DNA from: Mediterranea massiliensis
Lineage (GTDB): Bacteria > Bacteroidota > Bacteroidia > Bacteroidales > Bacteroidaceae
NCBI GenBank assembly: GCA_015060685.1
Contig: SUXZ01000006.1
Span: forward strand, 62,001-126,000
DNA length: 64,000 bases
Direction of reading: 5' to 3'
Of this stretch, positions 37,582 through 46,736 are shown piece by piece. Position numbers and translations under genes: made by a program. How positions within the stretch are numbered: position 1 is the first letter of the stretch; every line of letters starts with the position of its first letter. The notes beneath the pieces are model-generated. The model searched no databases, was not told the origin of the DNA, and saw only the letters and a program-made list of their open reading frames with translations.

Positions 37582-40152
37582 ATGAAAAAGAGCCTGAAAC
37601 ACTGGTTGCTGCTCGTTGTGATGATAGCAACCATCCTGCCCATGCAAGCGGCAGACCAATTTGTACAACACAAGCAAGAGGGATTTGTGTGGATTGCCAA
37701 CGGAAAAGCCTTGCCCGTATTGGTAGATAACCAAGAAGACAAAGGTGTTTTGCGAGCAGCCAACGACCTGCTGAACGATGCCAATGCCGTAACCGGCACT
37801 ACCCCAACACTTATCTATACACCGGCCGGAAAGCAGGCATTAGTAGTGGGCACCATCAATAGCAAGTGGATAAAGCAACTGATTGCAAGCAAGAAGATAG
37901 ACGGCACCGAGCTGAAAGGCAAAACCGAGAAGTTCATCATCCAAACCATCGACAACCCCTTCGAAGGAATGGAACAGGCGGTAGTGATTGCCGGTAGCGA
38001 CAAGCGAGGTACTATTTATGGTATCTACGAACTTTCCGAACAGATGGGTGTATCGCCCTGGTACTACTGGGCCGACGTTCCTGCCCAGAAGCACGACATC
38101 GTGAGCATCAAAGCCGGCTCATACACCGATGGCGAACCGGCCGTAAGATACCGCGGCATCTTCCTGAACGACGAGGCTCCATGCCTCACCGGTTGGGTAA
38201 AGAATACCTTCGGCACCAACTATGGCGGACATAAATTCTACGAAAAGGTATTCGAGCTAATTCTTCGCTTGAAAGGTAACTACCTTTGGCCGGCCATGTG
38301 GCAATGGAGCTTCTATGCCGACGACCCGCTGAATAGCCCAACCGCCGATGAGATGGGTATCATCATGGGAACATCACACCACGAACCGATGGCACGCAAC
38401 CACCAGGAGTGGGCACGCAAGCGTGGAGAATATGGCGCATGGGACTATGCAACCAACCAAAAGGTTATTGACAAGTTCTTCCGTGAAGGTATTGAAAGAG
38501 CTGCCGACACCGAAGACCTGATTACCATCGGTATGCGTGGCGACGGCGACACTCCGATGGGAGGCAAAGAGGGACAAGACGACAAGTTCGTACCCGACTA
38601 CGACTACATGATTAAGTTGATGAAGAAGATTATCAACAACCAACGAAAGATTATCAAGGACGTAACCGGCAAACCGGCCAAGCAACGTCCGCAAGTATGG
38701 GCCTTATATAAAGAGGTACAAGAGCTTTACGACCGCGGTCTCCGCGTACCCGACGATGTAATTATGCTCCTTAGCGACGACAACTGGGGCGATGTGCGCC
38801 GATTACCAAATGCCGAAGAGCGCAAGCACCCCGGCGGATGGGGAATGTACTATCATGTGGATTATGTTGGCGCACCACGTAACTCGAAGTGGCTCAACGT
38901 ATCGCCTATCCAACACGTTTGGGAACAGATGCAACTTACCTACAGCTACGGTGTTGACAAACTGTGGGTATTGAACGTAGGCGACTTGAAGCCGATGGAA
39001 TACCCCATCACCCTCTTCCTGGATATGGCATGGAACCCCACCAAGTTTACTAACGACAACCTGCTTGAACATGCCCGCGCCTTCTGCGCTCAACAATTCG
39101 GCGAAGACCAAGCCGACGAAGCCATGCGCATCCTGAATCTCTACTCAAAGTACAACGGACGCATCACCGCCGAAATGCTGGATGCAAAAACCTACAACAT
39201 CGAAAACGGCGAATGGAAAAAGGTATCGGACGAGTACTTGAAACTGGAAGCCGAAGCCTTGAGACAATACATCTCGCTGAAGCCGGAATATAAGGATGCC
39301 TACAAGCAACTGCTGCTCTTCCCCGTACAAGCCATGGCCAACGTATATGAAATGTACTATGCACAAGCCATGAACCATAAGCTCTACAAGGAGAACAATC
39401 CGCAAGCCAACTATTGGGCAGACAAAGTGGAAGAGACATTCAAGCGCGACAAAGAGTTGAGCTACGACTTCAACCACGTCATGGCCAACGGCAAGTGGAA
39501 CGGCATGATGACACAAAAGCACATCGGCTACACCAGTTGGAACGACAACTTCCCCGCCGACAAGTTGCCCGAAGTTTACCGCATCGAAGACTCTACACCG
39601 GGCGGATACATCTTCGAACCAGGCAACAAGGTTGTGGTGATGGAAGCTGAACACTACTACAAGGCCGAAGCAGCACCCGCCACCGAATGGACCACCATCC
39701 CTTACCTGGGACGCACATTGAGCGGTGTAGCCTTGATGCCCTACACAGAAGCTACCGACAATGCTTCGCTTGCCTACAAGCTGAACTTGCCGAAGGATGT
39801 GAAGAAGGTAAATGTTCGCGTAGTGGTTAAATCTACTTTGGCCTTCCACGACCCGCAAGGACACTCGTTTGCCGTAGGCTTCGGAGAGAACGAATATAAA
39901 GAGGTGAACTTCAATGCCAACCTGAACGAAGAGCCTGAGAATATATACTCCATCTACTACCCCACCGTGGCAAGCCGTGTAGTAGAAAGCGTAGTGCCGC
40001 TGACCATCGAGAAGCGTGAAGAGGGATGTCAAACCCTCTACCTGAAGCCACTCGATCCGGGCATCGTGTTCGAAAAGATTATCGTCGATTGGGGCGGATA
40101 CCAAAAATCATTCCTCTTCATGGACGAATCTCCTTGTCGTCGCGAAAAGTAA
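37582..40152 (+). CDS. Glycoside hydrolase family 115 (xylan alpha-glucuronidase)
   Basis: A secreted 856-residue protein with a signal peptide (WLLLVVMIATILPMQAAD) and the GH115 architecture: N-terminal domain (VIAGSDKRGTIYGIYELSEQMGVSPW), catalytic barrel with AVRYRGIFLNDEAPCLTGWV near residue 187 and YLWPAMWQWSFYADDP near 235, then a helical bundle and a C-terminal beta domain (GYIFEPGNKVVVMEAEHYY). GH115 enzymes remove 4-O-methyl-glucuronic acid from glucuronoxylan. It is not beside susC/susD or other xylanase genes, so it is an isolated gene rather than part of a polysaccharide locus within view. Confidence 0.92.
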   Translation: MKKSLKHWLLLVVMIATILPMQAADQFVQHKQEGFVWIANGKALPVLVDNQEDKGVLRAANDLLNDANAVTGTTPTLIYTPAGKQALVVGTINSKWIKQLIASKKIDGTELKGKTEKFIIQTIDNPFEGMEQAVVIAGSDKRGTIYGIYELSEQMGVSPWYYWADVPAQKHDIVSIKAGSYTDGEPAVRYRGIFLNDEAPCLTGWVKNTFGTNYGGHKFYEKVFELILRLKGNYLWPAMWQWSFYADDPLNSPTADEMGIIMGTSHHEPMARNHQEWARKRGEYGAWDYATNQKVIDKFFREGIERAADTEDLITIGMRGDGDTPMGGKEGQDDKFVPDYDYMIKLMKKIINNQRKIIKDVTGKPAKQRPQVWALYKEVQELYDRGLRVPDDVIMLLSDDNWGDVRRLPNAEERKHPGGWGMYYHVDYVGAPRNSKWLNVSPIQHVWEQMQLTYSYGVDKLWVLNVGDLKPMEYPITLFLDMAWNPTKFTNDNLLEHARAFCAQQFGEDQADEAMRILNLYSKYNGRITAEMLDAKTYNIENGEWKKVSDEYLKLEAEALRQYISLKPEYKDAYKQLLLFPVQAMANVYEMYYAQAMNHKLYKENNPQANYWADKVEETFKRDKELSYDFNHVMANGKWNGMMTQKHIGYTSWNDNFPADKLPEVYRIEDSTPGGYIFEPGNKVVVMEAEHYYKAEAAPATEWTTIPYLGRTLSGVALMPYTEATDNASLAYKLNLPKDVKKVNVRVVVKSTLAFHDPQGHSFAVGFGENEYKEVNFNANLNEEPENIYSIYYPTVASRVVESVVPLTIEKREEGCQTLYLKPLDPGIVFEKIIVDWGGYQKSFLFMDESPCRREK

Positions 40153-40175
40153 GACAAACCTCTTTTCTCCATACA

Positions 40176-40208
40176 AAAGGCTATCCCACGCGGGATGGCC
40201 TTTTTTCG
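40176..40208 (+). terminator. Intrinsic terminator after GH115 gene
   Basis: AAGGCTATCCC-ACGC-GGGATGGCCTT followed by TTTTCG, with a preceding AAAA run; strong stem with one bulge. Confidence 0.88.
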
Positions 40209-40257
40209 TGCATGCGCTAAGCGAGTAACCGAAAGCATAGAAAAAGTACGAAATTGT

Positions 40258-40288
40258 TTTGAGTAACAAGCTATTTACACTATCTTTG
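40258..40288 (+). promoter_or_regulatory. Promoter of proC
   Basis: TTTG at 40258-40261, 19-base spacer, TATCTTTG at 40281-40288; exact consensus, 33 bases before the ATG. Confidence 0.85.
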
Positions 40289-40321
40289 TCGCCAAATCAA
40301 TAACTTTAGTGATAAATTGAT

Positions 40322-41095
40322 ATGAAAGTTGCAATTATTGGAGCAGGAAATATGGGAGGCGCCATTGCTTTGGGCATGGCCAAAGGTACCATCGTAAATG
40401 CCAAAAACATTGTAGTGGCCGACCCTTCGAAAGCCAACATAGACAGACTGATACAACAGGTGCCGGAAATGAACACTACGGCAAACAATGCCGAAGCCGT
40501 GAAGGATGCCGACATCGTGATATTGGCCGTAAAGCCTTGGTTGGTAGAGATTGTACTGAAGGATTTGCCCTTAAAGGAACAACAGATACTGGTCTCTATA
40601 GCCGCCGGTGTCAGCACCGAGAAGTTGGCCGGCTACACCAACAACGGCATGACCATCTTCCGTCTCATCCCCAATACCGCCATCAGCCAGATGGCCAGCA
40701 TGACGTTCGTAACCTCGAACAATGCCACCAAAGAGCAACAACAACTGATATTAGATATCTTCAACGAAATGGGATTGGCCATGCCGATACAAGAGAAGGA
40801 CATGGGAGCCGCTACCGCGCTGGCTTCGTGCGGCATAGCCTATGCACTGAAGTATATCCATGCCGGTATGCAAGCCGGAATCGAAATGGGAATCTACCCG
40901 AAAGATGCCATGACCATGGTGGCACAATCCATGAAGGGAGCCGCCGAACTGATACTGAACAACGATACGCATCCGGCTACCGAGATTGACAAGGTATGTA
41001 CCCCTGGCGGTATCACCATCAAAGGCATCAACGAACTGGAGCACAACGGCTTTTCATCGGCCATCATCAAGGCCATGAAGGCATCGAATAAATAA
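40322..41095 (+). CDS. proC: Pyrroline-5-carboxylate reductase
   Basis: Last step of proline synthesis, NAD(P)H-dependent. The 257-residue protein opens with MKVAIIGAGNMGGAIALGM (Rossmann loop), has ILAVKPWLVEIVL near 71, and the C-terminal dimerisation-domain pattern (HPATEIDKVCTPGGITIKGINELEH) that contains the family signature. Length normal. The following regulator gene begins 30 bases later on the same strand. Confidence 0.95.
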   Translation: MKVAIIGAGNMGGAIALGMAKGTIVNAKNIVVADPSKANIDRLIQQVPEMNTTANNAEAVKDADIVILAVKPWLVEIVLKDLPLKEQQILVSIAAGVSTEKLAGYTNNGMTIFRLIPNTAISQMASMTFVTSNNATKEQQQLILDIFNEMGLAMPIQEKDMGAATALASCGIAYALKYIHAGMQAGIEMGIYPKDAMTMVAQSMKGAAELILNNDTHPATEIDKVCTPGGITIKGINELEHNGFSSAIIKAMKASNK

Positions 41096-41125
41096 CCCTG
41101 AACTAAAAACTCAGAACTCTATACA

Positions 41126-41680
41126 ATGAACGAACAAATCAAACAAATAGCCGAACGCCTTCGCGGACTTCGCGACGTGCTCGATCTGACCGCCGCCGAC
41201 GTAGCTACCGATTGCGGCATTGCATTGGCCGACTATGAAAAAGCCGAGAGCGGCAATAGCGACATCTCGGTAAGTATGCTTCAAACCATCTCACGCCAAT
41301 ATGGCATCGCCTTGGACACGCTGATGTTTGGCGAAGAGCCCAAAATGAGCACTTACTTCCTGACCAGAGCCGGCAAAGGCGTATCGGTGGAACGAACCAA
41401 AGCATACAAGTACGAATCGTTGGCATCGGGCTTCCGCGACCGCAAATCGGATCCGTTCGTAGTGACCGTAGAACCCAAGAACGAAGAGACACCTATGCAC
41501 CTGAACAGCCACTCGGGACAAGAGTTCAACTACATCCTTGAAGGCCGTCTGTTGCTAAGCATCAATGGTAAGGAGCTGATTCTGAATCCTGGCGACAGCA
41601 TTTACTTCGATTCGAACCTGCCTCACGGCATGCAAGCCCTCGACGGCAAGCCCGTGCGTTTTGTAGCAACCATCATGTAA
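41126..41680 (+). CDS. XRE-family regulator with cupin domain
   Basis: A 184-residue protein: an N-terminal helix-turn-helix of XRE type (residues about 5-63, with LTAADVATDCGIALADYEKAESG) and a C-terminal cupin barrel (residues about 105-184, with HLNSHSGQEFNYILEGRLLL and NPGDSIYFDSNLPHG). This architecture is common for regulators that sense a small ligand. It precedes an acyl-CoA synthetase gene by 22 bases, so it probably controls or is co-expressed with it. The ligand is unknown. Confidence 0.9.
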   Translation: MNEQIKQIAERLRGLRDVLDLTAADVATDCGIALADYEKAESGNSDISVSMLQTISRQYGIALDTLMFGEEPKMSTYFLTRAGKGVSVERTKAYKYESLASGFRDRKSDPFVVTVEPKNEETPMHLNSHSGQEFNYILEGRLLLSINGKELILNPGDSIYFDSNLPHGMQALDGKPVRFVATIM

Positions 41681-41702
41681 ACCACCGCAAACAACTGAAA
41701 CA

Positions 41703-43358
41703 ATGTTAGAGAAATTTGTTAAACAGACTCACTTTACTTCGCAAGAGGATTTCATAAAGAACTTAAAGATAGAAGTGCCCGAAAACTTCAACTTCGGATA
41801 CGATGTTGTAGATGCGTGGGCCGCCGAACAACCAGACAAGAAAGCCATCCTTTGGACTAACGACAAGGGAGAGGCTCACCAATACACCTACGCAGAACTG
41901 AAGGAGAAGACCGACCAGACGGCCGCCTACTTCCAAAACCTGGGCATCGGACATGGCGACATGGTGATGCTCATCCTGAAACGTCGCATCGAGTTTTGGT
42001 TTTGTATCATTGCTTTGCACAAACTTGGAGCGGTGGTTATCCCGGCCACTCACCTGCTGACCAAGAAAGACATTGTATATCGATGCAATGCCGCCGATAT
42101 CAAGATGATTGTGTGTGCCGGCGAAGAGGTGATTACCAAACACATCATCGAAGCCATGCCGCAATCGCCATCGGTAGCGCACTTGGTGAGCATCGGTCCC
42201 GATATGCCCAAAGGTTTCAAAGACTTCCACGAAGGCATGAAGAATGCCGCTCCTTTCGTGAAGCCCGAACATCCCAATAGCAACGACGACACCTCGCTGA
42301 TGTACTTCACCAGCGGCACAACAGGCGAACCGAAGATGGTTGCCCACGACTTTACCTATCCGTTAGGCCACATCACAACAGGTTCGTTCTGGCACAATCT
42401 GCACGAGAACAGCCTCCACCTGACCATTGCCGATACCGGATGGGGCAAGGCTGTTTGGGGCAAGCTATACGGACAGATGATTGCCGGTGCAAACATCTTT
42501 GTTTACGACCACGAGAAGTTTACACCTGCCGACATCTTGCAGAAGATTCAAGATTGCCACATCACCTCGCTTTGTGCCCCTCCAACCATCTACCGCTTCT
42601 TGATTAAGGAGGACATCAGCAAGTACGACCTTTCGTCGTTGGAGTATTGCACCACCGCCGGCGAAGCATTGAACTACTCGGTATATGAAACATTCCTAAA
42701 CATCACGGGCATCCGCTTGATGGAGGGTTTTGGACAAACCGAAACCACTCTGACATTAGGAACCTTCCCCTGGATGCAACCCAAGCCGGGAAGCATGGGC
42801 GTGCCCAATCCGCAATACGACATCGACCTGCTGACTCCCGACGGTCGTTCGGCCGAGGATGGCGAGCAGGGACAAATCGTCATCCGCACCGGCAAGGGCA
42901 AGCCATTAGGATTGTTCAAGGAGTATTATCGTGCCGCCGAGCTGACCGAAGATGCTTGGCACGATGACATCTACTACACCGGCGACGTGGCTTGGCGCGA
43001 TGAAGACGGCTACTACTGGTTTGTAGGCCGTGCCGACGACGTTATCAAGAGTTCGGGCTACCGCATTGGGCCCTTCGAAGTGGAAAGTGCGTTGATGACT
43101 CACCCTGCCGTAGTGGAATGTGCCATCACCGGTGTGCCCGACGAGGTGCGCGGACAGGTGGTGAAAGCCACCATCATCCTTAGCAACAGCTACAAGGACA
43201 AGGCCGGAGAAGAACTGATTAAAGAGTTGCAAAACCACGTGAAGCGTGTAACTGCTCCTTATAAATATCCACGCGTCATCGAGTTCGTGGACGAACTTCC
43301 GAAAACCATCAGCGGAAAAATCCGCCGCGTGGAGATTCGGAAGAACGACAATAAATAA
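41703..43358 (+). CDS. AMP-forming acyl-CoA synthetase
   Basis: A 551-residue adenylate-forming enzyme: P-loop YFTSGTTGEPK near residues 200-210, the A5-type motif GFGQTETT near 342, the TGDVAWRDEDGYYWFVGRADDVIKSS hinge region near 425 and the C-terminal Lys in PKTISGKIRR near 540. Sequence features (GFIKNLKIEVPENFNFGYDVVDAWA start) fit the medium-chain acyl-CoA / acetyl-CoA synthetase-like group rather than true Acs. Substrate cannot be assigned. Cotranscribed with the cupin regulator upstream and the peptidase downstream (13-base gap). Confidence 0.88.
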   Translation: MLEKFVKQTHFTSQEDFIKNLKIEVPENFNFGYDVVDAWAAEQPDKKAILWTNDKGEAHQYTYAELKEKTDQTAAYFQNLGIGHGDMVMLILKRRIEFWFCIIALHKLGAVVIPATHLLTKKDIVYRCNAADIKMIVCAGEEVITKHIIEAMPQSPSVAHLVSIGPDMPKGFKDFHEGMKNAAPFVKPEHPNSNDDTSLMYFTSGTTGEPKMVAHDFTYPLGHITTGSFWHNLHENSLHLTIADTGWGKAVWGKLYGQMIAGANIFVYDHEKFTPADILQKIQDCHITSLCAPPTIYRFLIKEDISKYDLSSLEYCTTAGEALNYSVYETFLNITGIRLMEGFGQTETTLTLGTFPWMQPKPGSMGVPNPQYDIDLLTPDGRSAEDGEQGQIVIRTGKGKPLGLFKEYYRAAELTEDAWHDDIYYTGDVAWRDEDGYYWFVGRADDVIKSSGYRIGPFEVESALMTHPAVVECAITGVPDEVRGQVVKATIILSNSYKDKAGEELIKELQNHVKRVTAPYKYPRVIEFVDELPKTISGKIRRVEIRKNDNK

Positions 43359-43371
43359 TAATGCTTATACC

Positions 43372-44919
43372 ATGAAGAAATCTTTTGTTTCCATCATTAT
43401 GCTATTGGCCATTGGCGTACAAGCCTTGGCACAAAGCAATGCCGTGAAGAAAATCATTGAAATGGGCACTACCGATAATCAGGTAATGCGCCATTTGGAT
43501 ATATTGACCAACCGCTTTGGCGGTCGCTTGGTAGGCTCGGATGCATACGAGAATGCGGCCGAGTGGATGCAACACGAATACAAGAAGTGGGGCATCGAAA
43601 CTTACCAGGAAGAGGCGGGCGAAGTAAGCGTAGGTTTCAATCGCGGCCCTTGGTTTGGCCGATTGATTGGTGGCGACGAGCCTATGACCTTGCACTTTGC
43701 TACTCCCTCTTATACGGCCGGAACAAAGGGTGTGCAACGCGGACATGTATTGATTGAACCTACCACCGAAGCCGAACTGAATCGCATGAAGCATGCCTTG
43801 AAGGGGGCTTGGGTATTGGTATCGGGCACCAATAGCGGATGGCCCGTGGGCCACTCGTTGAAGAACGATTCGCTACGAGCCGCCATCAAAGCCGAAAACA
43901 AATTGGTAGCACCCTACAACGATTCTATCCGCCGGGCAAACTACATGAACGGCACCAACCTGCCATTGAAACAATTGCGCACCTTCCCGGCACTCTACTA
44001 CGACGAAATGGTGGAAGCCGGTGTATTGGGATTCATCCAATCATCTGCCGTGCCAATCCGCGCCCTCTACGACCGTCCTATGCTGAACGAGCAAAAGCCC
44101 GACTTCGACCACTTGCCCGAAGTGTGCGACATCAAACTGGACGAGAATCAATTTGCCAAGATTTATAAGATGGCGAAAGAGCGTCGCGACTTCTGGTTGG
44201 AGTTCGACATCCGCAACCACTTCAAGATTGGCCCCGTAAAGTATCATAATGTTATCGGCGCTATCCGCGGTTCGAAGTATCCCGACGAATATGTCATCAT
44301 CAGCGGTCACCTCGATGCTTTCGATGTAGCTACCGGTGGTGTGGATTGTGGCACCGGCATCGGCCCGATGATGGAAGCCGCCCGACTGATTGCCCTCTCG
44401 GGTGCCAAGCCCAAGCGCACCATCCTGTTTGTGGCCTTTGCCGCCGAAGAGTTTGGATTGCTTGGCGCACAAGCTTACGTGAAACGCCACGAGAAGGAGT
44501 TGAAGAAGATTTCCAACCTCTTCAACCGCGACGGAGGCCCTACCCCACCCGTAGGTATCAGTGTGCCGCAAGCCATGTACGACGACTTCGTGAAGATTTG
44601 CGAGCCTATCAAAGAGATTAATCCCGACTATCCGTTCGAGGTAACCGTGGCCAAGCCGCGCAAGCGCCCAACCGACTTTGGTGGTACGGACGCTACCGTC
44701 TTCGCCGTGGCCGGTGTGCCTACCTACGAATTCCGCACAAGCGACTTCAAAGGGTATAACTTCGACTATGGTGAGATTTGGCATACCGATCGCGACCTGT
44801 ACAACAAGAACATCCCCGAATACCAAGAGCACACCGCCGTTGTTACCGCTATCGTTGCACTTGGCGTGGCCAACCTCGACCATTTGCTTTCCAGAGAGGG
44901 AATGTTCATCGAAGAATAA
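43372..44919 (+). CDS. M28 family zinc metallopeptidase, secreted
   Basis: A 515-residue protein with a signal peptide (SIIMLLAIGVQALAQ). A PA-like insert sits in the middle (residues 110-280) and the M28 catalytic core follows: SGHLDAFDVATGGVDCGTG near 308, FVAFAAEEFGLLG near 346 with the catalytic Glu pair, NRDGG near 383 and WHTDRD near 475 with the last His ligand. Expected to cut N-terminal residues or dipeptides in the periplasm or outside. The Asp-Cys-Gly-Thr-Gly sequence replaces the usual Asp-Asn/Asp-Ala-Ser-Gly near the bridging Asp. Confidence 0.9.
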   Translation: MKKSFVSIIMLLAIGVQALAQSNAVKKIIEMGTTDNQVMRHLDILTNRFGGRLVGSDAYENAAEWMQHEYKKWGIETYQEEAGEVSVGFNRGPWFGRLIGGDEPMTLHFATPSYTAGTKGVQRGHVLIEPTTEAELNRMKHALKGAWVLVSGTNSGWPVGHSLKNDSLRAAIKAENKLVAPYNDSIRRANYMNGTNLPLKQLRTFPALYYDEMVEAGVLGFIQSSAVPIRALYDRPMLNEQKPDFDHLPEVCDIKLDENQFAKIYKMAKERRDFWLEFDIRNHFKIGPVKYHNVIGAIRGSKYPDEYVIISGHLDAFDVATGGVDCGTGIGPMMEAARLIALSGAKPKRTILFVAFAAEEFGLLGAQAYVKRHEKELKKISNLFNRDGGPTPPVGISVPQAMYDDFVKICEPIKEINPDYPFEVTVAKPRKRPTDFGGTDATVFAVAGVPTYEFRTSDFKGYNFDYGEIWHTDRDLYNKNIPEYQEHTAVVTAIVALGVANLDHLLSREGMFIEE

Positions 44920-44939
44920 CCCTTAAACCCATACCCACT

Positions 44940-46151
44940 ATGAAAGCCATTGTCAATCACTTTACCGACAACGACCTATACACCTTTACCTGCATGTACT
45001 ACATCTTGCAGAAGTATCCGCGGGCAGAGGTGGCCTATCAGTTTTTCGATCGTAACCATACGAAATATCCGCAAGGATTCGACGCACTTCTTCGCGAGCA
45101 GCTACAACACATGGAAGAGGTAGTGATAACCGAAGAGGAGATAGCATTCATGACGAAATCCTTCCCCTTCCTTCCCTATTGGTTTATCAACGTCTTCTTG
45201 CGGGGCTATCGCTTCAACCCCAATGAACTGACCATTGCGCAAGACGAAGAGGGCCATCTCAGCATCAGCGTGCAAGGGCGTTGGTGGTCGGCCATCATGT
45301 GGGAAATGCCTATCCTGGCCACTATATCCGAACTGATGCATACGCTGAACGGCGATGCCGGAAAGTACCAGGCCGAACACGAGTACGAGAAATCGTATCA
45401 GAAAGGTCGTGCCATTTGGGAGAATGGTTTGACGTTGGGCGATATGGGTACTCGCCGACGCTTCTCGTTTGCCCATCAAGAGCGGGTTATCGATGCGTTG
45501 ATAGCCTCCTATCGCGACGTGGTGAAGGAGACGGAAGGCAAATGCGGTAAGTTTACTGGCACATCAAACGTCTATTTCGCTATGAAGAAGGGCATCCCTT
45601 GCCTAGGTACCATGTCTCACCAATGCATCAGCTTCGAGGAGGTGGTAAGCGGTGTGATAGAGTGCAACTACAACGTCATGAACAAGTGGTCGGAGGTGTA
45701 CGACGGCAACGTAGGTATCTTCCTTTACGATTGCTTTGGCGACGATGTTTTCTTCAACAACCTATCCAAGCGCATGGCAATGACCTTCAGCGGTCTTCGC
45801 ATAGATAGTGGTGTGGAGGAAGAGCAAGTGGATAAGATTGTAGCGAAGTATAAGCAGTTGGGTATCGACCCAATGACGAAGCAAGCCGTTTTCAGCAACG
45901 GACTGAACATTGAGCGCGCCATCGAGATTCATCGTTATTGCCAGGGCAAGATTACCGATAGCTATGGTGTGGGCACCTTCCTTACGTGCGACGTTACCGA
46001 TTGCAAGCCGATGAACATTGTCGTTAAGTTGGTTAGTGGCCGCATCACCGAATCGCGCGAGTGGCATCCATGCGTCAAGCTTTCGTGCGACAAGGGCAAA
46101 ACGCTTGGCGACAAGAAGAAGTGCGAGTACTTGCTTTCGATATTAGGATAG
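44940..46151 (+). CDS. pncB: Nicotinate phosphoribosyltransferase
   Basis: NAD salvage enzyme joining nicotinate with PRPP. The start at 44940 (MKAIVNHFTDNDLYTFTCMYY) is the typical PncB N-terminus; upstream in-frame codons overlap the peptidase gene. The 403-residue protein has LGDMGTRRRFS near 178, GTSNVYFA near 211, GTMSHQ near 226 and LRIDSGVEEEQ near 285, all matching the family. Gap of 20 bases to the peptidase gene. The short dispersed repeat at 46170-46232 follows. Confidence 0.95.
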   Translation: MKAIVNHFTDNDLYTFTCMYYILQKYPRAEVAYQFFDRNHTKYPQGFDALLREQLQHMEEVVITEEEIAFMTKSFPFLPYWFINVFLRGYRFNPNELTIAQDEEGHLSISVQGRWWSAIMWEMPILATISELMHTLNGDAGKYQAEHEYEKSYQKGRAIWENGLTLGDMGTRRRFSFAHQERVIDALIASYRDVVKETEGKCGKFTGTSNVYFAMKKGIPCLGTMSHQCISFEEVVSGVIECNYNVMNKWSEVYDGNVGIFLYDCFGDDVFFNNLSKRMAMTFSGLRIDSGVEEEQVDKIVAKYKQLGIDPMTKQAVFSNGLNIERAIEIHRYCQGKITDSYGVGTFLTCDVTDCKPMNIVVKLVSGRITESREWHPCVKLSCDKGKTLGDKKKCEYLLSILG

Positions 46152-46169
46152 AAGGAGGAGAATTGAAAT

Positions 46170-46232
46170 GAATTCCGCCACCAAATTCCCCTCCTTCGGG
46201 AAGGAGGGGTGCCTTTAGGTGGGGTGGTAGGT
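46170..46232. repeat. Dispersed palindromic repeat with CCCCTCCTT hairpin
   Basis: CCCCTCCTT (46188-46196) and AAGGAGGGG (46201-46209) form a 9-bp stem, flanked by CCACCAAA / TTTAGGTGG arms. This resembles an element seen in many Bacteroidetes genomes between genes. It could end both pncB (+) and the small membrane gene (-). Confidence 0.65.
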
Positions 46233-46243
46233 TAAGGAAAACT

Positions 46244-46447
46244 CTATTTCTTTTTGAAAACTGCCGCTAAAAGAGAAGAAACAAGGATGTAAAGGGGCAC
46301 AAAGATTACAAAACCTATCAATGTTTCGGGCATGGAAAGGAACTCTCCTTTTATTAAAGGATAGACTATCACCATAACAATAGCCAAAACTACCGATTCG
46401 ATAGCCCAAATCTTTAAATTTCTTTTTTGTTCTTGCGATAACGCCAT
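46244..46447 (-). CDS. Small membrane protein (67 aa)
   Basis: Begins MALSQEQKRNLKIWAIESVVL; two hydrophobic helices (residues about 15-30 and 43-63) separated by KGEFLSMPETLIG, ending FKKK. No family recognised. The reading frame is supported by an exact promoter upstream (TTTG-N19-TAGCTTTG, 46508-46478). Its neighbours on both sides are dispersed repeats. Confidence 0.7.
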   Translation of the reverse strand: MALSQEQKRNLKIWAIESVVLAIVMVIVYPLIKGEFLSMPETLIGFVIFVPLYILVSSLLAAVFKKK

Positions 46448-46477
46448 AAATTGTTCATCGTTTGATTTTTAGTTTTG

Positions 46478-46508
46478 CAAAGCTAACGATAATTTCCAAA
46501 AAATCAAA
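46478..46508 (-). promoter_or_regulatory. Promoter of small membrane gene
   Basis: Minus strand TTTG (46508-46505), 19-base spacer, TAGCTTTG (46485-46478); exact consensus, 31 bases before the ATG. Confidence 0.8.
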
Positions 46509-46540
46509 TGTTACCTTATTATTTCGATTACTAAACCCCT

Positions 46541-46665
46541 GCGTCTGAAAGACGCGGCATGTTCTCTTTCGCGTCTTTACAGACGCTTATATAAAAGGTG
46601 GAAACACTTCATTACCCACGGGCTTAAAAGCCCGCGGCTATTGAGAATCCTCGTCTTTCAGACGA
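46541..46665. repeat. Cluster of four short palindromes (GCGTCT...AGACGC family)
   Basis: GCGTCTGAAAGACGC (46541-46555), GCGTCTTTACAGACGC (46571-46586), CGGGCTTAAAAGCCCG (46619-46634) and TCGTCTTTCAGACGA (46651-46665). Each is a perfect or near-perfect hairpin; the shared core is CGTCT/AGACG. It resembles dispersed repetitive DNA and not a gene. Confidence 0.75.
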
Positions 46666-46699
46666 AGGTAACTTCATTTATAGTTTAATACATCAAGAA

Positions 46700-46730
46700 T
46701 TTGTTTATTTGATAAATAGCGCTAACTTTG
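46700..46730 (+). promoter_or_regulatory. Promoter of structured leader A
   Basis: TTTG at 46700-46703, 19-base spacer, TAACTTTG at 46723-46730; exact consensus. Start of transcription predicted near 46737. Confidence 0.8.
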
Positions 46731-46736
46731 TGGCGT

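Noticed and set aside
44778-44939. N-terminal extension of pncB overlapping the peptidase gene
   Set aside because: The conserved PncB N-terminus begins at 44940.
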